From Acidobacteriaceae bacterium (GTDB lineage Bacteria > Acidobacteriota > Terriglobia > Terriglobales > Acidobacteriaceae), in NCBI GenBank assembly GCA_003134655.1, contig PLBY01000056.1, positions 1 to 42,264 of the forward strand: a stretch of DNA of 42,264 bases. The letters are read 5' to 3'. The notes beneath the pieces were generated by a model. The model did no database searches. It had not been told where the DNA came from and saw only the letters and a program-made list of their open reading frames with translations. Of this stretch, positions 1-8,357 are shown piece by piece; within the stretch, counting starts at the first letter, position 1, and each line of letters starts with the position of its first letter. A program made the position numbers and the translations under genes.

Positions 1-85
1 ACTGAGCTACGACACAGACTCCTACGGGACAACCTTCGCCCACTTCGACGGGCCGTCCACGGTTGGAAACCGACGCTTTCCACGC

Positions 86-460
86 TCACACGTGCTGAGA
101 AACTGACAGCACATTCCCGTCCGGATCCTTAAACCACGCCACTTTATCCCCGGTCGGCGCGGTCCAGATTCCGAGCTCGTCTTGCTTGAAGAATCCGAAG
201 ATTTCGAAGTGCACGCCCTTTTTCCCCAGCGCACGCACTATGTTCTCGATGTCTGACACCTGCCATCCAAGAACAGTGAACTGCGCTGGAGTGAAATCCT
301 TCACCTTTGCGGCCCGGATCATAATCCCATTCGCATCCAGCACCATCGCGAAGCCGTCGTCCTTAACAAAGCGCAACCCCAGCACGCCTTCATAAAACGC
401 CCGCGCTTTCTCCGAATCCCTAATCGGAATAAAAGCTACGATGTTCGTCGATCCCAGCAT
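86..460 (-). CDS. VOC (glyoxalase/bleomycin-resistance fold) family protein
   Basis: Protein of 124 residues with the betaalphabeta-betabetabeta pattern of a vicinal-oxygen-chelate domain. An opening IVAFIPIRD strand is followed by EKARAFYEGVLGLRF, and the protein ends with the typical AWFKDPDGNVLSVSQH motif, whose neighbourhood usually carries a metal-ligand Glu or His. The frame stays open 22 codons further upstream, but I chose the ATG at 460 because GGAGG lies just before it and homologues begin near this point. It diverges from the AraC-type gene at 546. Substrate unknown: the family includes glyoxalases, dioxygenases and antibiotic-binding proteins, and nothing here separates them. Fold assignment is firm, function is not. 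Confidence 0.85.
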   Translation of the reverse strand: MLGSTNIVAFIPIRDSEKARAFYEGVLGLRFVKDDGFAMVLDANGIMIRAAKVKDFTPAQFTVLGWQVSDIENIVRALGKKGVHFEIFGFFKQDELGIWTAPTGDKVAWFKDPDGNVLSVSQHV

Positions 461-531
461 GGCGCCTTCCTCCCCGACGATTTCAAACGCGAGAGAAAGC
501 CTACGCCATTGCGCGGCTTCCTTCACTACGA

Positions 532-544
532 TATTGTGACAATA
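532..544. promoter_or_regulatory. Perfect inverted repeat between divergent genes (operator candidate)
   Basis: TATTGT-G-ACAATA is a perfect palindrome with a one-base centre. It ends one base before the ATG of the AraC-type regulator (546) and lies about 70 bases upstream of the VOC start. A regulator binding here could control its own gene and the divergent VOC gene. AraC proteins more often bind direct repeats, so another regulator is possible. Confidence 0.4.
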
Positions 545-545
545 A

Positions 546-1331
546 ATGTCGAAATCACGACAAGCCGTTCACCTCTGTCCGAAGCTGCCTTCGCCCGTCA
601 CAGCACTGGCTTTCGAACTCGGTCACGGCCAAGTCATCCCCGAGCATATGCACCCGGAGGACCAACTGGTGTACGCGTGCCAGGGAGTTATGACGGTGCG
701 AACCCGGGCAGGGACATGGGTCGTTCCGGCCCAGCGCGCCGTCTGGATACCTGCCAGAACTCCCCACAGCATCCTGATGTCCGGTGCAGTCTCGATGCGG
801 ACGATTTACTTGCGCGCTCGAATGGCGCGGCGTCTTCCTCGGGCCTGCTGCGTGGTCAATGTCCCTCCACTACTGCAACATCTGATCCTTCAACTGTGCA
901 CCCACGAGAAGTTGACCCGGAGATCAAAAATCCATGCTCACCTGATCGACGTTGTTCTTGATCAGTTGGAGACTGTGCAAGCCGTTCCTCTCCAGCTCCC
1001 GGCTCCCTCCGATGCCCGGGCAGCGCGTGTGGCGGCAGTTCTACACAGAAACTTAGACGATTCTCACTCGCTGGAATGGGCATGCGAACAGGCAGGAGCG
1101 AGCAAGAGGACCATCGAACGGCGATTCCGGCAGGAAACGAAGCTATCGCTTGGAAAATGGCGCCAGCAGCTTCGCCTCCTGCGCTCACTCGAACTTCTGG
1201 CGGCGGGAGAAAAAATCAGCCACGCGGCTCTCGAAGCCGGATACAGCACGCCAAGCGCGTTCATCGCCATGTTCCGCAAAGCGCTCGGAACCACGCCGCG
1301 GCGCTATTTCGAAAATTCCCGTACCCGCTGA
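546..1331 (+). CDS. AraC-family transcriptional regulator with N-terminal cupin
   Basis: Protein of 261 residues. The N-terminal half is a cupin-like sensor (EHMHPEDQLVYACQGVMTV, then WIPARTPHSI, about residues 25-80). The C-terminal 95 residues hold the double helix-turn-helix of the AraC/XylS family: SLEWACEQAGASKRTIERRFR, then ISHAALEAGYSTPSAFIAMFRKALGTTPRRYF. This cupin-AraC layout is common in one-component regulators of efflux or catabolic genes. The start ATG sits directly beside a palindrome and has no clear Shine-Dalgarno, so the transcript may be nearly leaderless. Its gene tail meets the permease tail 10 bases away (convergent). The likely targets are its own promoter and the divergent VOC gene; this is inferred from position only. 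Confidence 0.9.
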   Translation: MSKSRQAVHLCPKLPSPVTALAFELGHGQVIPEHMHPEDQLVYACQGVMTVRTRAGTWVVPAQRAVWIPARTPHSILMSGAVSMRTIYLRARMARRLPRACCVVNVPPLLQHLILQLCTHEKLTRRSKIHAHLIDVVLDQLETVQAVPLQLPAPSDARAARVAAVLHRNLDDSHSLEWACEQAGASKRTIERRFRQETKLSLGKWRQQLRLLRSLELLAAGEKISHAALEAGYSTPSAFIAMFRKALGTTPRRYFENSRTR

Positions 1332-1340
1332 AACGAACGC

Positions 1341-2720
1341 CTAGGAATCGCTGAAGTCGATCATGACGGGCGCCGAACGGAACCAGTTCGTCTTGTAGCC
1401 CACATAGAGGATTCCGACTGCGAACCAGATGCCGCCTACGGTCTTGGCCAGAGCATTGAGATTCCACCAAAAATAGCTGCACACCACGAAGCCGATGAGC
1501 GGTAGTACAGCGTCGGCAATAAGTCGGCGTCGATATCCAGCCCGCACCCTAACCGAGAACTGCCAGAAACATGCCAAGTTCACGCCCATGAAGGCCAGGA
1601 ACGCGCCGAAATTGAGCAGTTCGGCCGCGTGCTCGTAGGCATTGCCGATGTGATACAGGAGGACGGCGCCCACAAACGCGAGACCGCCAATGAGCAGAAT
1701 GTTGTTGGTCGGAGTGCTGGTACCGGGCTTGAGTTTTCCAAAAAACTTCTTGGGAAGGACGTTGTCCCGTCCCATTCCAAACAGCAGGCGAGCGGCACCG
1801 AGAGTACCGGTCAACCCGCTGCCAAAGGCCGCGACAATCAAGATCGCGCCCATGGCGTTGAACAAGAGCTTCCCGCCGACGCGACTGCAGATATCCATGA
1901 AGGCCGTTTCAAAGTTGGGAAAGGAATGCCAATCGGGCCAGATGCGAGCGCCGAGGTAGGCTTCGATTCCGCTGCAAACGCCGGCAAAGATACAGGTCAG
2001 CACCACAGCCAGCAGCACATTGCGTTTGGGATTCTCCACATCTTCGGCGAGGGTGGTCACGCCATCGAAGCCAATGTAGGTCAAAGCTGCGAAGGAACTC
2101 GCCTTCAGGATCTTGTGCAAATCGAAAGTGTTTGGATCGTACAACGGCTGGAGGGAAAACAGTCCAGCCCATCCCTGCCCGCCATACAAGTACTTCAGAG
2201 CCAGCACAACGAAAGCGACCACAACGATCGACATGATCCCAAGGAGCACTTTGTTTGCGTTTGCAGAAGCCTTGACCCCAATCAGGTTCAAGACCGTCAT
2301 GATGCCTGCGATCAGCAAAGCCCACACCACAAACGGCACCTGGTGCACATAGCGCTCATGCAACGCCGTCGAAATCCAAACTGTATTGATGAGCGGCTGC
2401 AATAGATAATCCAAAATCATCGCCCATCCTGCGAGAAATCCGAGATGCGGGTTCAGTCCCTTGCCGACGTAGGTGTACGCCGATCCTGCCGTTGGATAGA
2501 GTGCGCCCATGCGCCCATAGCTGACTGCTGTAATGAGCATTCCGACAAGCACGATCAGAATGATGGTTACGAAATGACCGTCTGAAAGCTTCTGGGCGAT
2601 GCCATAAAGCGGAACGGGTGCGATGGGCTGGATGAGGACGATGCCGTAGAAAATCAGATCCCAAAGCGTGAGCGTGCGGCGAAGCCGGGGCGCAGAGGAA
2701 GACGCGGAAGTATTTTCCAT
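1341..2720 (-). CDS. APC-family amino acid/polyamine permease
   Basis: Protein of 459 residues with about 12 hydrophobic segments. It opens with the APC signature region (LTLWDLIFYGIVLIQPIAPV, then a GRMGALYPTAGSAYTYVGKG loop). The conserved GFDGVTTLAEDVENPKRN segment near residue 220 is characteristic of the amino acid/polyamine/organocation superfamily. It is an inner-membrane secondary transporter; the substrate is not evident, and PuuP/YjeM-like putrescine or amino acid uptake is plausible. It stands alone, convergent with the AraC gene and separated by 64 bases from the end of the upstream operon. The start has no strong ribosome-binding site. Confidence 0.9.
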   Translation of the reverse strand: MENTSASSSAPRLRRTLTLWDLIFYGIVLIQPIAPVPLYGIAQKLSDGHFVTIILIVLVGMLITAVSYGRMGALYPTAGSAYTYVGKGLNPHLGFLAGWAMILDYLLQPLINTVWISTALHERYVHQVPFVVWALLIAGIMTVLNLIGVKASANANKVLLGIMSIVVVAFVVLALKYLYGGQGWAGLFSLQPLYDPNTFDLHKILKASSFAALTYIGFDGVTTLAEDVENPKRNVLLAVVLTCIFAGVCSGIEAYLGARIWPDWHSFPNFETAFMDICSRVGGKLLFNAMGAILIVAAFGSGLTGTLGAARLLFGMGRDNVLPKKFFGKLKPGTSTPTNNILLIGGLAFVGAVLLYHIGNAYEHAAELLNFGAFLAFMGVNLACFWQFSVRVRAGYRRRLIADAVLPLIGFVVCSYFWWNLNALAKTVGGIWFAVGILYVGYKTNWFRSAPVMIDFSDS

Positions 2721-2784
2721 GGGTCCGGCTATTGGATTATGGCAGGGGCGAAATTGTCAATATTAAAACGTTTCCGTATCCACC

Positions 2785-5700
2785 TTATCTACGCTCGCCG
2801 TAGTCGAACCAGTATCCCCGCTGCTCGTTGCCCGACATGCTTCGCGTGTTGTATTCGAGCAGATACTTCAGGTGCGCGTCGTCGAGTGGGAACGACTTCT
2901 TCGGCGTGTACGGGTACTCTCCCATGCTTAGGAACGGCAGCGGGGCCACGTAATTCCCTTCCGCGGCGTAGAAGTCCATGTCTTTCTCATAGCCGTTGGC
3001 CGCGAAAAAATAGTCGCGCACCCATCCCTTGGGAAGCGCGGGCAGATCCGACGGATCGAAGTCGAGCCGCACCTCATCGCCCGAGCCAAACACGGCCAGT
3101 TGGTCGTCGGTCGCGGTCAGCAGGGGCAGCACATCGCCATAGCGAGTGTAGGTTCCGGCTGGACGCGTATACGGGCCGGTCGCACTGACTTTCTCGTAGA
3201 CGTACTGCACGTTGCCGGCGGGCTTGCCCTCGATCTTCAACGGATAGCCGTGAAATTCGAGGTCAGCATGCACCAGCGGAACATCCGTAACCTGATAGTC
3301 GTAGCGCCGGCGACTCGCCGGCTGTCGCGTGGGCGTCCCGCCCACGCTGCCCGCATTTTCGCGAAACTCTTCGATTTCCATCTGCTCCCCGTCGCGGCGG
3401 GCGAGACGCCCACCGGACAGCCGCCGGGACGGCGGCGCTACCTGCTCAGTGCGGTCGATCAGAATGCTGTCCCAATAAACTTGCAGGTTCGTCGTGATGC
3501 GAATCTTCCGCGTCCCCGGAGGCAGTTTGCCGGTGAGATCCGCAGTCATCGTCCGCGGACCGCCCGCTGGAAATCCCATGTCGTCGATCACACGCTTCCA
3601 CTGCCCGTTGTCGTCGAGGGCCTCCACATAGGGCGCGATCGCTTCCACTCCGGCCTGCGACGCCGCATACATACTGTTCGCCGAGAAGTACTCGACCTCG
3701 CCATGCAGCAGCAGCCACAGCGGCCCACCTCGGTATGCCTCACCCAGATCGAGCGTGAGGCTGTGCGGCTTGGCGAATCCCTGAAACTGCGTCAGCGCAA
3801 AATCGCCAAAATAACGATGCGCCAGCAAATTCGGCAGAACGTCGTGCCCGTGCTCATCCCACGCCCCCGCGGGCGGCCGCGAGTCGCGGCTCACCACCAC
3901 CTTGAACGGCGGATACGGCGGGTTCGACGCGAAATACTCGTTGGGATATACGTCGACGTTCGCCGGATGATCGATCGCCATCAGCCGCACCTGATCGAGG
4001 TATACGGCTTCTTCCAGAGGCTCCATGAAACGGAAGCTGAGAGTCTTCGTCGGGCTCCCCATCCTCTTGTCATCCTGAGCCGCAGCGTTTAGCGGCGAAG
4101 GATCCGTGCAACCAGCGGAAGAGTACATAGATCCATCGCTTCGCTCAGGATGACAAGCTCCCTTTGGCTGGGAATTTTTCTTCTCCCGAATCATACTGCG
4201 GTCAATCTTGATGAACTCAACCGGCCGAGGCACGTCGCGCTGGTTGGGGCCCACCCAGTGCCCGACCACGCCCGCCCCCAGCATATCGGCAACAAACTCG
4301 TAACGGTCTCCGTTCCACACGAACAGCGTTGGACACGAACTGCCGCGGCGGTCGATCTCGAGGAAGTTCTGCTGCTTGTCGCCCGCAACCTGGATTTCGT
4401 CCTCTAGGACGCCCGTGGGCCACAGCATGCGCACGATGTCGGCTTCCTTGGAATCGCCCAGACCGACCACGATGTCGGTGGAATTCTGTCCCAGGTAGCC
4501 GTTCGACCCAGCAATCTCAAACTTCTGCCGGTTGCCACCCGAGAAAACTTCAACCTTGGTGCCGATGGCTGACTTGTTGTCGGCCAGTCCCTTAAGCGAG
4601 AGCCGCAGCCAGTGATTCTGATTGCCGCCTTCATTGCGCAACAGCACCGTAGGCCCGTGATTCTGCGTGATGAGCAGGTCGGTGGCGCCGTCGCCATCGT
4701 AGTCACCGGTGATGATGGCGCGCGGATCTTTGAGCTGAATTTTGTCGAGGCCCACGTCGGCAGTGACGTCCTTGAATCCGTCCGGGCCAAGGTTGCGGAA
4801 GAGCTTGATTTCGCCCTTGCCTTCTTTTGTCTCTCCGACCGCGACGAGATCGACCCAGCCGTCATTGTCGTAGTCGAATGCGGCCACGCCCCAAGCATGC
4901 ACCCAGTTAGTGATGGGGAGCGAGACGGGATCGAACTTCCCGCGGTTGTTGCGCCACAAGGTGAGGGCCGGCGATCCCGCATGGGTGAAGGCAAAGTCCA
5001 TCCAGCCGTCGTGATCGAAGTCGAGAACCGCAACCCCGAACGTTGGAGGCACATCGGGGACGGGTTGCCGCAGGTTGAACATCCCTTCCCTCGGGTTCTC
5101 GAAAATCTTGGGACCCTTTGCCGACGCTACGACGATATCGACGGCGCGGTCATTGTTGTAGTCGGTGCCGATTGCACCAACCGCGGATCCACTCCCCTCC
5201 AGACCCGTCGAGTCGGTCACATCGGTGAAAGTGCCATCCCCATTGTTCCGCCACATGACATGGCCGGCCGTGTTCTTAGCGAAGAACGACACGCCGGAGT
5301 CAGAAGAGAGCTGATGATTCCAATTGAACCGCGTGACATAAAGGTCCAAGTCGCCATCGTGGTCATAGTCAACAAACGTCAGACCGAGAACTAGAGCATC
5401 CGCCTGAAGGCCAGAGCTTGCGGTCGCATCCTTAAATGTGCCGTTCTTCTCGTTGTGCTCAAGTAAAAGCCGTCCATCCAGTCCAATGACAAGATCTTCG
5501 AAGCCGTCGTTGTCGTAGTCGCCAGCGGTACAGCTTGTCGCGTGAAGAGTCGAATCGAGTCCGGCTTTTCGCGTGACGTCCTCGAACTTGCCATTGCCTA
5601 GATTGTGATACAGCGCGAGACCACCTCCCTTACCGCGGTCCGCTACAAAAAGGTCCGGGCGGCCATCGCCGTCATAGTCGAGAAAGCACGCACCGTATCC

Positions 5701-6501
5701 AACCAGATTGGGAACGGTGCCAGCCATGTCCAGCGGAGACTTGGGATCCGAGGTTGTCGTAGTAGCCAGGCCTGCCTCGGCACTGACATCCACAAACCGC
5801 ACCTTGATCGGCGCCGGTGCCTTCAACACTGCCGACGGCGATTCCACCGCGCGCGAGTACTGGCCCTGCTCGCCGTAAGCCAGGCTCATGGGTGCGCTGA
5901 TTTTGTTCTGCGTGAGGTACTGGAATTTCTTCAAATGCTCGCGGGCGTGCTCAGTGTCGGAGGACTGCTGGTACGCGCGCGACAATCCGAATTCCGCCGA
6001 AGCATGAATCGGGTTGAGTTGCAGCGCGTGCTGGAACGATTCAATGGCCTGAGGAAACTGCTTGGCCTGCACATACGCTGTGCCGAGAAAATACCAGGTG
6101 TCGGCGTCATTCGCATCGATCTCGATGACGCGCTTGAATGCATCGATCGCCGCAGGCGCTTCGCCGGTGTTCTTGGCGAGCATCCCGAGGCTGTACCAGG
6201 CATTGGGATTCTTCGGATCCTGCTTCAGCGCATCTTCCAATGCAGCCTTGGCTTCGTCCACTTTTTGCAAGTTCAGGTACGCGACACCCACGTTCAGACG
6301 CGCGATCGCGAGCTTAGGATCGGCCTCCGCGGCCTGCTGAAACTCTTTCAGCCCCTTCTCAAAAAGCTGCTGGTTCATGTATGCGACGCCGAGATTGTTC
6401 AGGCGCGCGGCCTCGATCGGGTTCGGTTTCGACTCGGAAGAAAGCAGGCCGAAGGCAACGAGAAGGGTGACAATGAAAGCAGCAGAGATTCGAGAAGTCA
6501 T
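2785..6501 (-). CDS. Secreted TPR + FG-GAP/VCBS + ASPIC/UnbV protein (CRTAC1-like), carrying two repeat insertions
   Basis: Protein of 1238 residues. An N-terminal hydrophobic segment (IVTLLVAFGLLSS) serves as export signal. Residues about 30-200 hold five or so TPR units (e.g. AKAALEDALKQDPKNPNAWY). About 225-640 is a beta-propeller with many FG-GAP/VCBS calcium loops of the DYDGDGRPDLFVAD type. An ASPIC/UnbV module follows (GLGDSKEADIVRMLWPTG), then a long C-terminal domain of unknown function. It is the last gene of a minus-strand operon, after the CRTAC1-like and multihaem genes. Residues about 782-812 and 1021-1067 are translated from palindromic repeats (see 4066-4157 and 3301-3441) read in frame. 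They probably form surface loops between strands. Likely periplasmic or extracellular; the ligand is unknown. Confidence 0.9.
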   Translation of the reverse strand: MTSRISAAFIVTLLVAFGLLSSESKPNPIEAARLNNLGVAYMNQQLFEKGLKEFQQAAEADPKLAIARLNVGVAYLNLQKVDEAKAALEDALKQDPKNPNAWYSLGMLAKNTGEAPAAIDAFKRVIEIDANDADTWYFLGTAYVQAKQFPQAIESFQHALQLNPIHASAEFGLSRAYQQSSDTEHAREHLKKFQYLTQNKISAPMSLAYGEQGQYSRAVESPSAVLKAPAPIKVRFVDVSAEAGLATTTTSDPKSPLDMAGTVPNLVGYGACFLDYDGDGRPDLFVADRGKGGGLALYHNLGNGKFEDVTRKAGLDSTLHATSCTAGDYDNDGFEDLVIGLDGRLLLEHNEKNGTFKDATASSGLQADALVLGLTFVDYDHDGDLDLYVTRFNWNHQLSSDSGVSFFAKNTAGHVMWRNNGDGTFTDVTDSTGLEGSGSAVGAIGTDYNNDRAVDIVVASAKGPKIFENPREGMFNLRQPVPDVPPTFGVAVLDFDHDGWMDFAFTHAGSPALTLWRNNRGKFDPVSLPITNWVHAWGVAAFDYDNDGWVDLVAVGETKEGKGEIKLFRNLGPDGFKDVTADVGLDKIQLKDPRAIITGDYDGDGATDLLITQNHGPTVLLRNEGGNQNHWLRLSLKGLADNKSAIGTKVEVFSGGNRQKFEIAGSNGYLGQNSTDIVVGLGDSKEADIVRMLWPTGVLEDEIQVAGDKQQNFLEIDRRGSSCPTLFVWNGDRYEFVADMLGAGVVGHWVGPNQRDVPRPVEFIKIDRSMIREKKNSQPKGACHPERSDGSMYSSAGCTDPSPLNAAAQDDKRMGSPTKTLSFRFMEPLEEAVYLDQVRLMAIDHPANVDVYPNEYFASNPPYPPFKVVVSRDSRPPAGAWDEHGHDVLPNLLAHRYFGDFALTQFQGFAKPHSLTLDLGEAYRGGPLWLLLHGEVEYFSANSMYAASQAGVEAIAPYVEALDDNGQWKRVIDDMGFPAGGPRTMTADLTGKLPPGTRKIRITTNLQVYWDSILIDRTEQVAPPSRRLSGGRLARRDGEQMEIEEFRENAGSVGGTPTRQPASRRRYDYQVTDVPLVHADLEFHGYPLKIEGKPAGNVQYVYEKVSATGPYTRPAGTYTRYGDVLPLLTATDDQLAVFGSGDEVRLDFDPSDLPALPKGWVRDYFFAANGYEKDMDFYAAEGNYVAPLPFLSMGEYPYTPKKSFPLDDAHLKYLLEYNTRSMSGNEQRGYWFDYGERR
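3301..3441. repeat. In-frame palindromic repeat element inside a CDS (GTAGCGCCGG type)
   Basis: The element begins GTAGCGCCGGCGACTCGCCG and ends CGGGACGGCGGCGCTAC, so the outer ends are inverted copies (GTAGCGCCG / CGGCGCTAC). Inner G+C-rich stems (GGGCGTCCCGCCCACG; CGGCGGGCGAGACGCC) flank an A+T-richer centre. The length of 141 bp is exactly 47 codons and the reading frame of the host gene continues through it. It resembles a paired REP/BIME unit. Confidence 0.75.
4066..4157. repeat. In-frame palindromic repeat element inside a CDS (CATCCTGAGC type)
   Basis: Perfect 15-bp terminal inverted arms: CTTGTCATCCTGAGC at 4066-4080 and GCTCAGGATGACAAG at 4143-4157. The middle carries GCGAAGGATC-like cores facing each other. 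It is translated as ACHPERSDGS...QDDK, a peptide string typical of translated dispersed repeats in Acidobacteriota and related genomes. The host frame is kept. Confidence 0.8.
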
Positions 6502-6512
6502 CAGAGGAATTT

Positions 6513-6600
6513 AACCACAAAGGACACGAAGGATCACAAAGGAAACCGATTCCGCGTAAGGTCCGTCTTTCCTTCGTGAACCTTCGTGCCCTTTGTGGTT
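6513..6600. repeat. Imperfect 33-bp inverted repeat (ACCACAAAGG type) at a gene junction
   Basis: The left arm 6513-6545 and right arm 6568-6600 match in about 29 of 33 positions, built from AACCACAAAGG and CACGAAGG units. The element spans the end of the upstream gene. Its left arm provides that gene's TGA stop codon (6534-6536) and its right arm encodes part of the last residues (KGTKVHEGK). Confidence 0.8.
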
Positions 6601-8357
6601 TCTGTTTTCTTGGGTCCGTAGGCTCGCTTCGCGATCACGCCCTTCCCTTCCTGCACTGTAATGGTCTGGCCCGAATCGATGTTTGAGAGTTTATCGACTT
6701 GTCCGCTGGGCCACTGGATCTCAACGCTGTCAGCCTTCCTGATCGTGCCCAAGCCAAAGGTCAACACCAGTTCGCTCTGCGCCAGATAGCTCGACCCAGA
6801 CCTCAGCATCTTCCACTGCTTGTCAGCTCCAGCAGTCACGCGGACAACCGCGCCGATGCCGTCGCGATTCGACTTCGTGCCTACCAGTTTGATGCGCAGG
6901 CTATGGTTCGTCCCGCCTTCGTTGTGGAACAGATACGCCGGCCCGGCGTTCGTGGTAAGCAAAATGTCGAGGAAACCGTCGTTATCGATATCGCCATAGG
7001 CCGCGGCCCGCGCTACTTTTGGCGCGGCGAAGACGCTCCCCATCTGCGCCGTGACTTCTGTGAATTTTCGGCCGCCAAGATTGCGGAACAGGTGGGGAGG
7101 CTCGGCATAACTCACGCGCTTCTGCACGCGCTCGATCTGATCTTCAATGTGTCCGTCGGCGACGAAAATATCCTGCCAGCCGTCGTTGTCGTAGTCGAAA
7201 AAGAAACAGGCGAAGCCCAGCGTCACCAGACTCGCTCGGCCCACCTCCGACTGCGGAGCCTCATCGACGAACAGCCCGTTGCCCTCGTTGTGATAAAGCG
7301 AGACCATCTGATTGGCGAAGTTGCTGATGAGGATGCTGGCGTGACCGCTGCGATCGTAGTCGGCGGCGTCGGCGCCCATGCCTGCCCGCGCAATGCCGTC
7401 TTCGCTGAACCCGATGCCTGCCGCGACGCCGCGCTCCTCAAACGTTCCGTTCTGCTTGTTGAGGTAGAGCTTGTTAGGCTGCGTGTCGTTGGCGATCACG
7501 ACGTCGGGCCATCCATCGCCGTTGTAGTCGAGAATCGCAATACCAAGACTCTTCGAAGTCGGATCGCCCAATCCGGCCTTCTGCGTAGCGTCTTCAAACC
7601 TTCCGCCCCCCAGGTTGTGCCACAGTCGCACGGACGTGCCCTTGTACGATTCCGGAGTGCAGTAGGACTTGTGCGCTCCGTCCAGCGTGCAGTAGAGATC
7701 ACCCTGCTCGCTCCACTGCACGTAGTTCGCGACGACCAGGTCGAGTTTGCCGTCGCGGTCGTAATCGACCCAGGCGGCGCTGGTTGAGAACTCGCTCGGC
7801 CCCCACATTCCCGCGGACTTCGTGACGTCGGTGAAGGTACCGTTGCCGTTGTTGTGGAAGAGATGGCTCTGGCCCAGAGCGCTGACGAAGATATCGTCAA
7901 GGCCGTCGTTGTCGTAGTCGCCCACCGCGACTCCGAATCCGAACATGGGAACGGCGAGGCCGGCTTTGCGCGTGACATCTGTGAATGTGCCGTTGCCGTT
8001 GTTGTGGTAAAGCTTCAGCGTAGTTGCGCCGCCGTGCGTGTGCCCCGGGAAATCATCGCCGTTGATGAGAATGATGTCGGGATAGCCGTCGTTGTCGTAA
8101 TCGATGAAGGCGCAGCCCGGTCCCATGGTCTCCGGCAGCCATTTCTTGCCGAACGCACCGTTGTTGTGGGTGAAGTGGATTCCCGCCTGCGCGGTGATGT
8201 CGCGGAAGTGAACCTGTTGCGCTTGACTGACTAGAGCGAGCGACAAAACCACCAACCACGGAGACACGGAGGCACGGAGGAAACGAAAAAAAAGGATCCT
8301 TTGTTCTTCTCGGTGTCTCCGTGTCTCCTTGGTGAATTGACCGAAAGGAACGCGCAT
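6534..8357 (-). CDS. Secreted CRTAC1-like FG-GAP/VCBS + ASPIC/UnbV protein
   Basis: Protein of 607 residues. After a signal-like stretch (SPWLVVLSLALVSQAQQ) come FG-GAP/VCBS repeats of the CRTAC1 type: FRDITAQAGIHFTHNNG, then repeated DYDNDGxxD calcium loops to about residue 480. The ASPIC/UnbV domain follows at about 500-575 (LTFGLGTIRKADSVEIQWPSG). The stop codon of the cytochrome gene is immediately before this ATG, so the two are translationally coupled. Both ends are shaped by repeats: residues about 9-34 (TKETRRHREEQ...LRASVSPW) come from the repeat at 8256-8332, and the last 15 or so come from the repeat at 6513-6600. The export signal is therefore partly repeat-derived. Exact ligand and role unknown. 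Confidence 0.9.
   Translation of the reverse strand: MRVPFGQFTKETRRHREEQRILFFRFLRASVSPWLVVLSLALVSQAQQVHFRDITAQAGIHFTHNNGAFGKKWLPETMGPGCAFIDYDNDGYPDIILINGDDFPGHTHGGATTLKLYHNNGNGTFTDVTRKAGLAVPMFGFGVAVGDYDNDGLDDIFVSALGQSHLFHNNGNGTFTDVTKSAGMWGPSEFSTSAAWVDYDRDGKLDLVVANYVQWSEQGDLYCTLDGAHKSYCTPESYKGTSVRLWHNLGGGRFEDATQKAGLGDPTSKSLGIAILDYNGDGWPDVVIANDTQPNKLYLNKQNGTFEERGVAAGIGFSEDGIARAGMGADAADYDRSGHASILISNFANQMVSLYHNEGNGLFVDEAPQSEVGRASLVTLGFACFFFDYDNDGWQDIFVADGHIEDQIERVQKRVSYAEPPHLFRNLGGRKFTEVTAQMGSVFAAPKVARAAAYGDIDNDGFLDILLTTNAGPAYLFHNEGGTNHSLRIKLVGTKSNRDGIGAVVRVTAGADKQWKMLRSGSSYLAQSELVLTFGLGTIRKADSVEIQWPSGQVDKLSNIDSGQTITVQEGKGVIAKRAYGPKKTETTKGTKVHEGKTDLTRNRFPL
8256..8332. repeat. Inverted repeat (CCACGGAGACACGGAG type) encoding the N-terminus of a gene
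   Basis: Left arm 8256-8279 and right arm 8309-8332 match in 21 of 24 positions, built from GGAGACACGGAG units. The element lies within the first 35 codons of the CRTAC1-like gene. Translated products of this repeat type (TKETRRHRE, SVSPWLVV) recur in many genomes as spurious or real N-termini. Confidence 0.75.

Noticed and set aside
2..106. Plus-strand open frame at the left edge (SYDTDSYGTTFAHFDGPSTV...) ending at 104-106
   Set aside because: It reads somewhat like a protein end, but it overlaps the VOC gene, is only 34 codons, and no family is recognised.
3100..4092. Long plus-strand frame (330 codons) opposite the UnbV gene, and similar ones at 6699-7787 and 9108-9713
   Set aside because: They are antisense shadows of high-G+C coding frames. 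They lack ribosome-binding sites and read as Arg/Val/Asp-rich mirror sequence of the VCBS loops.
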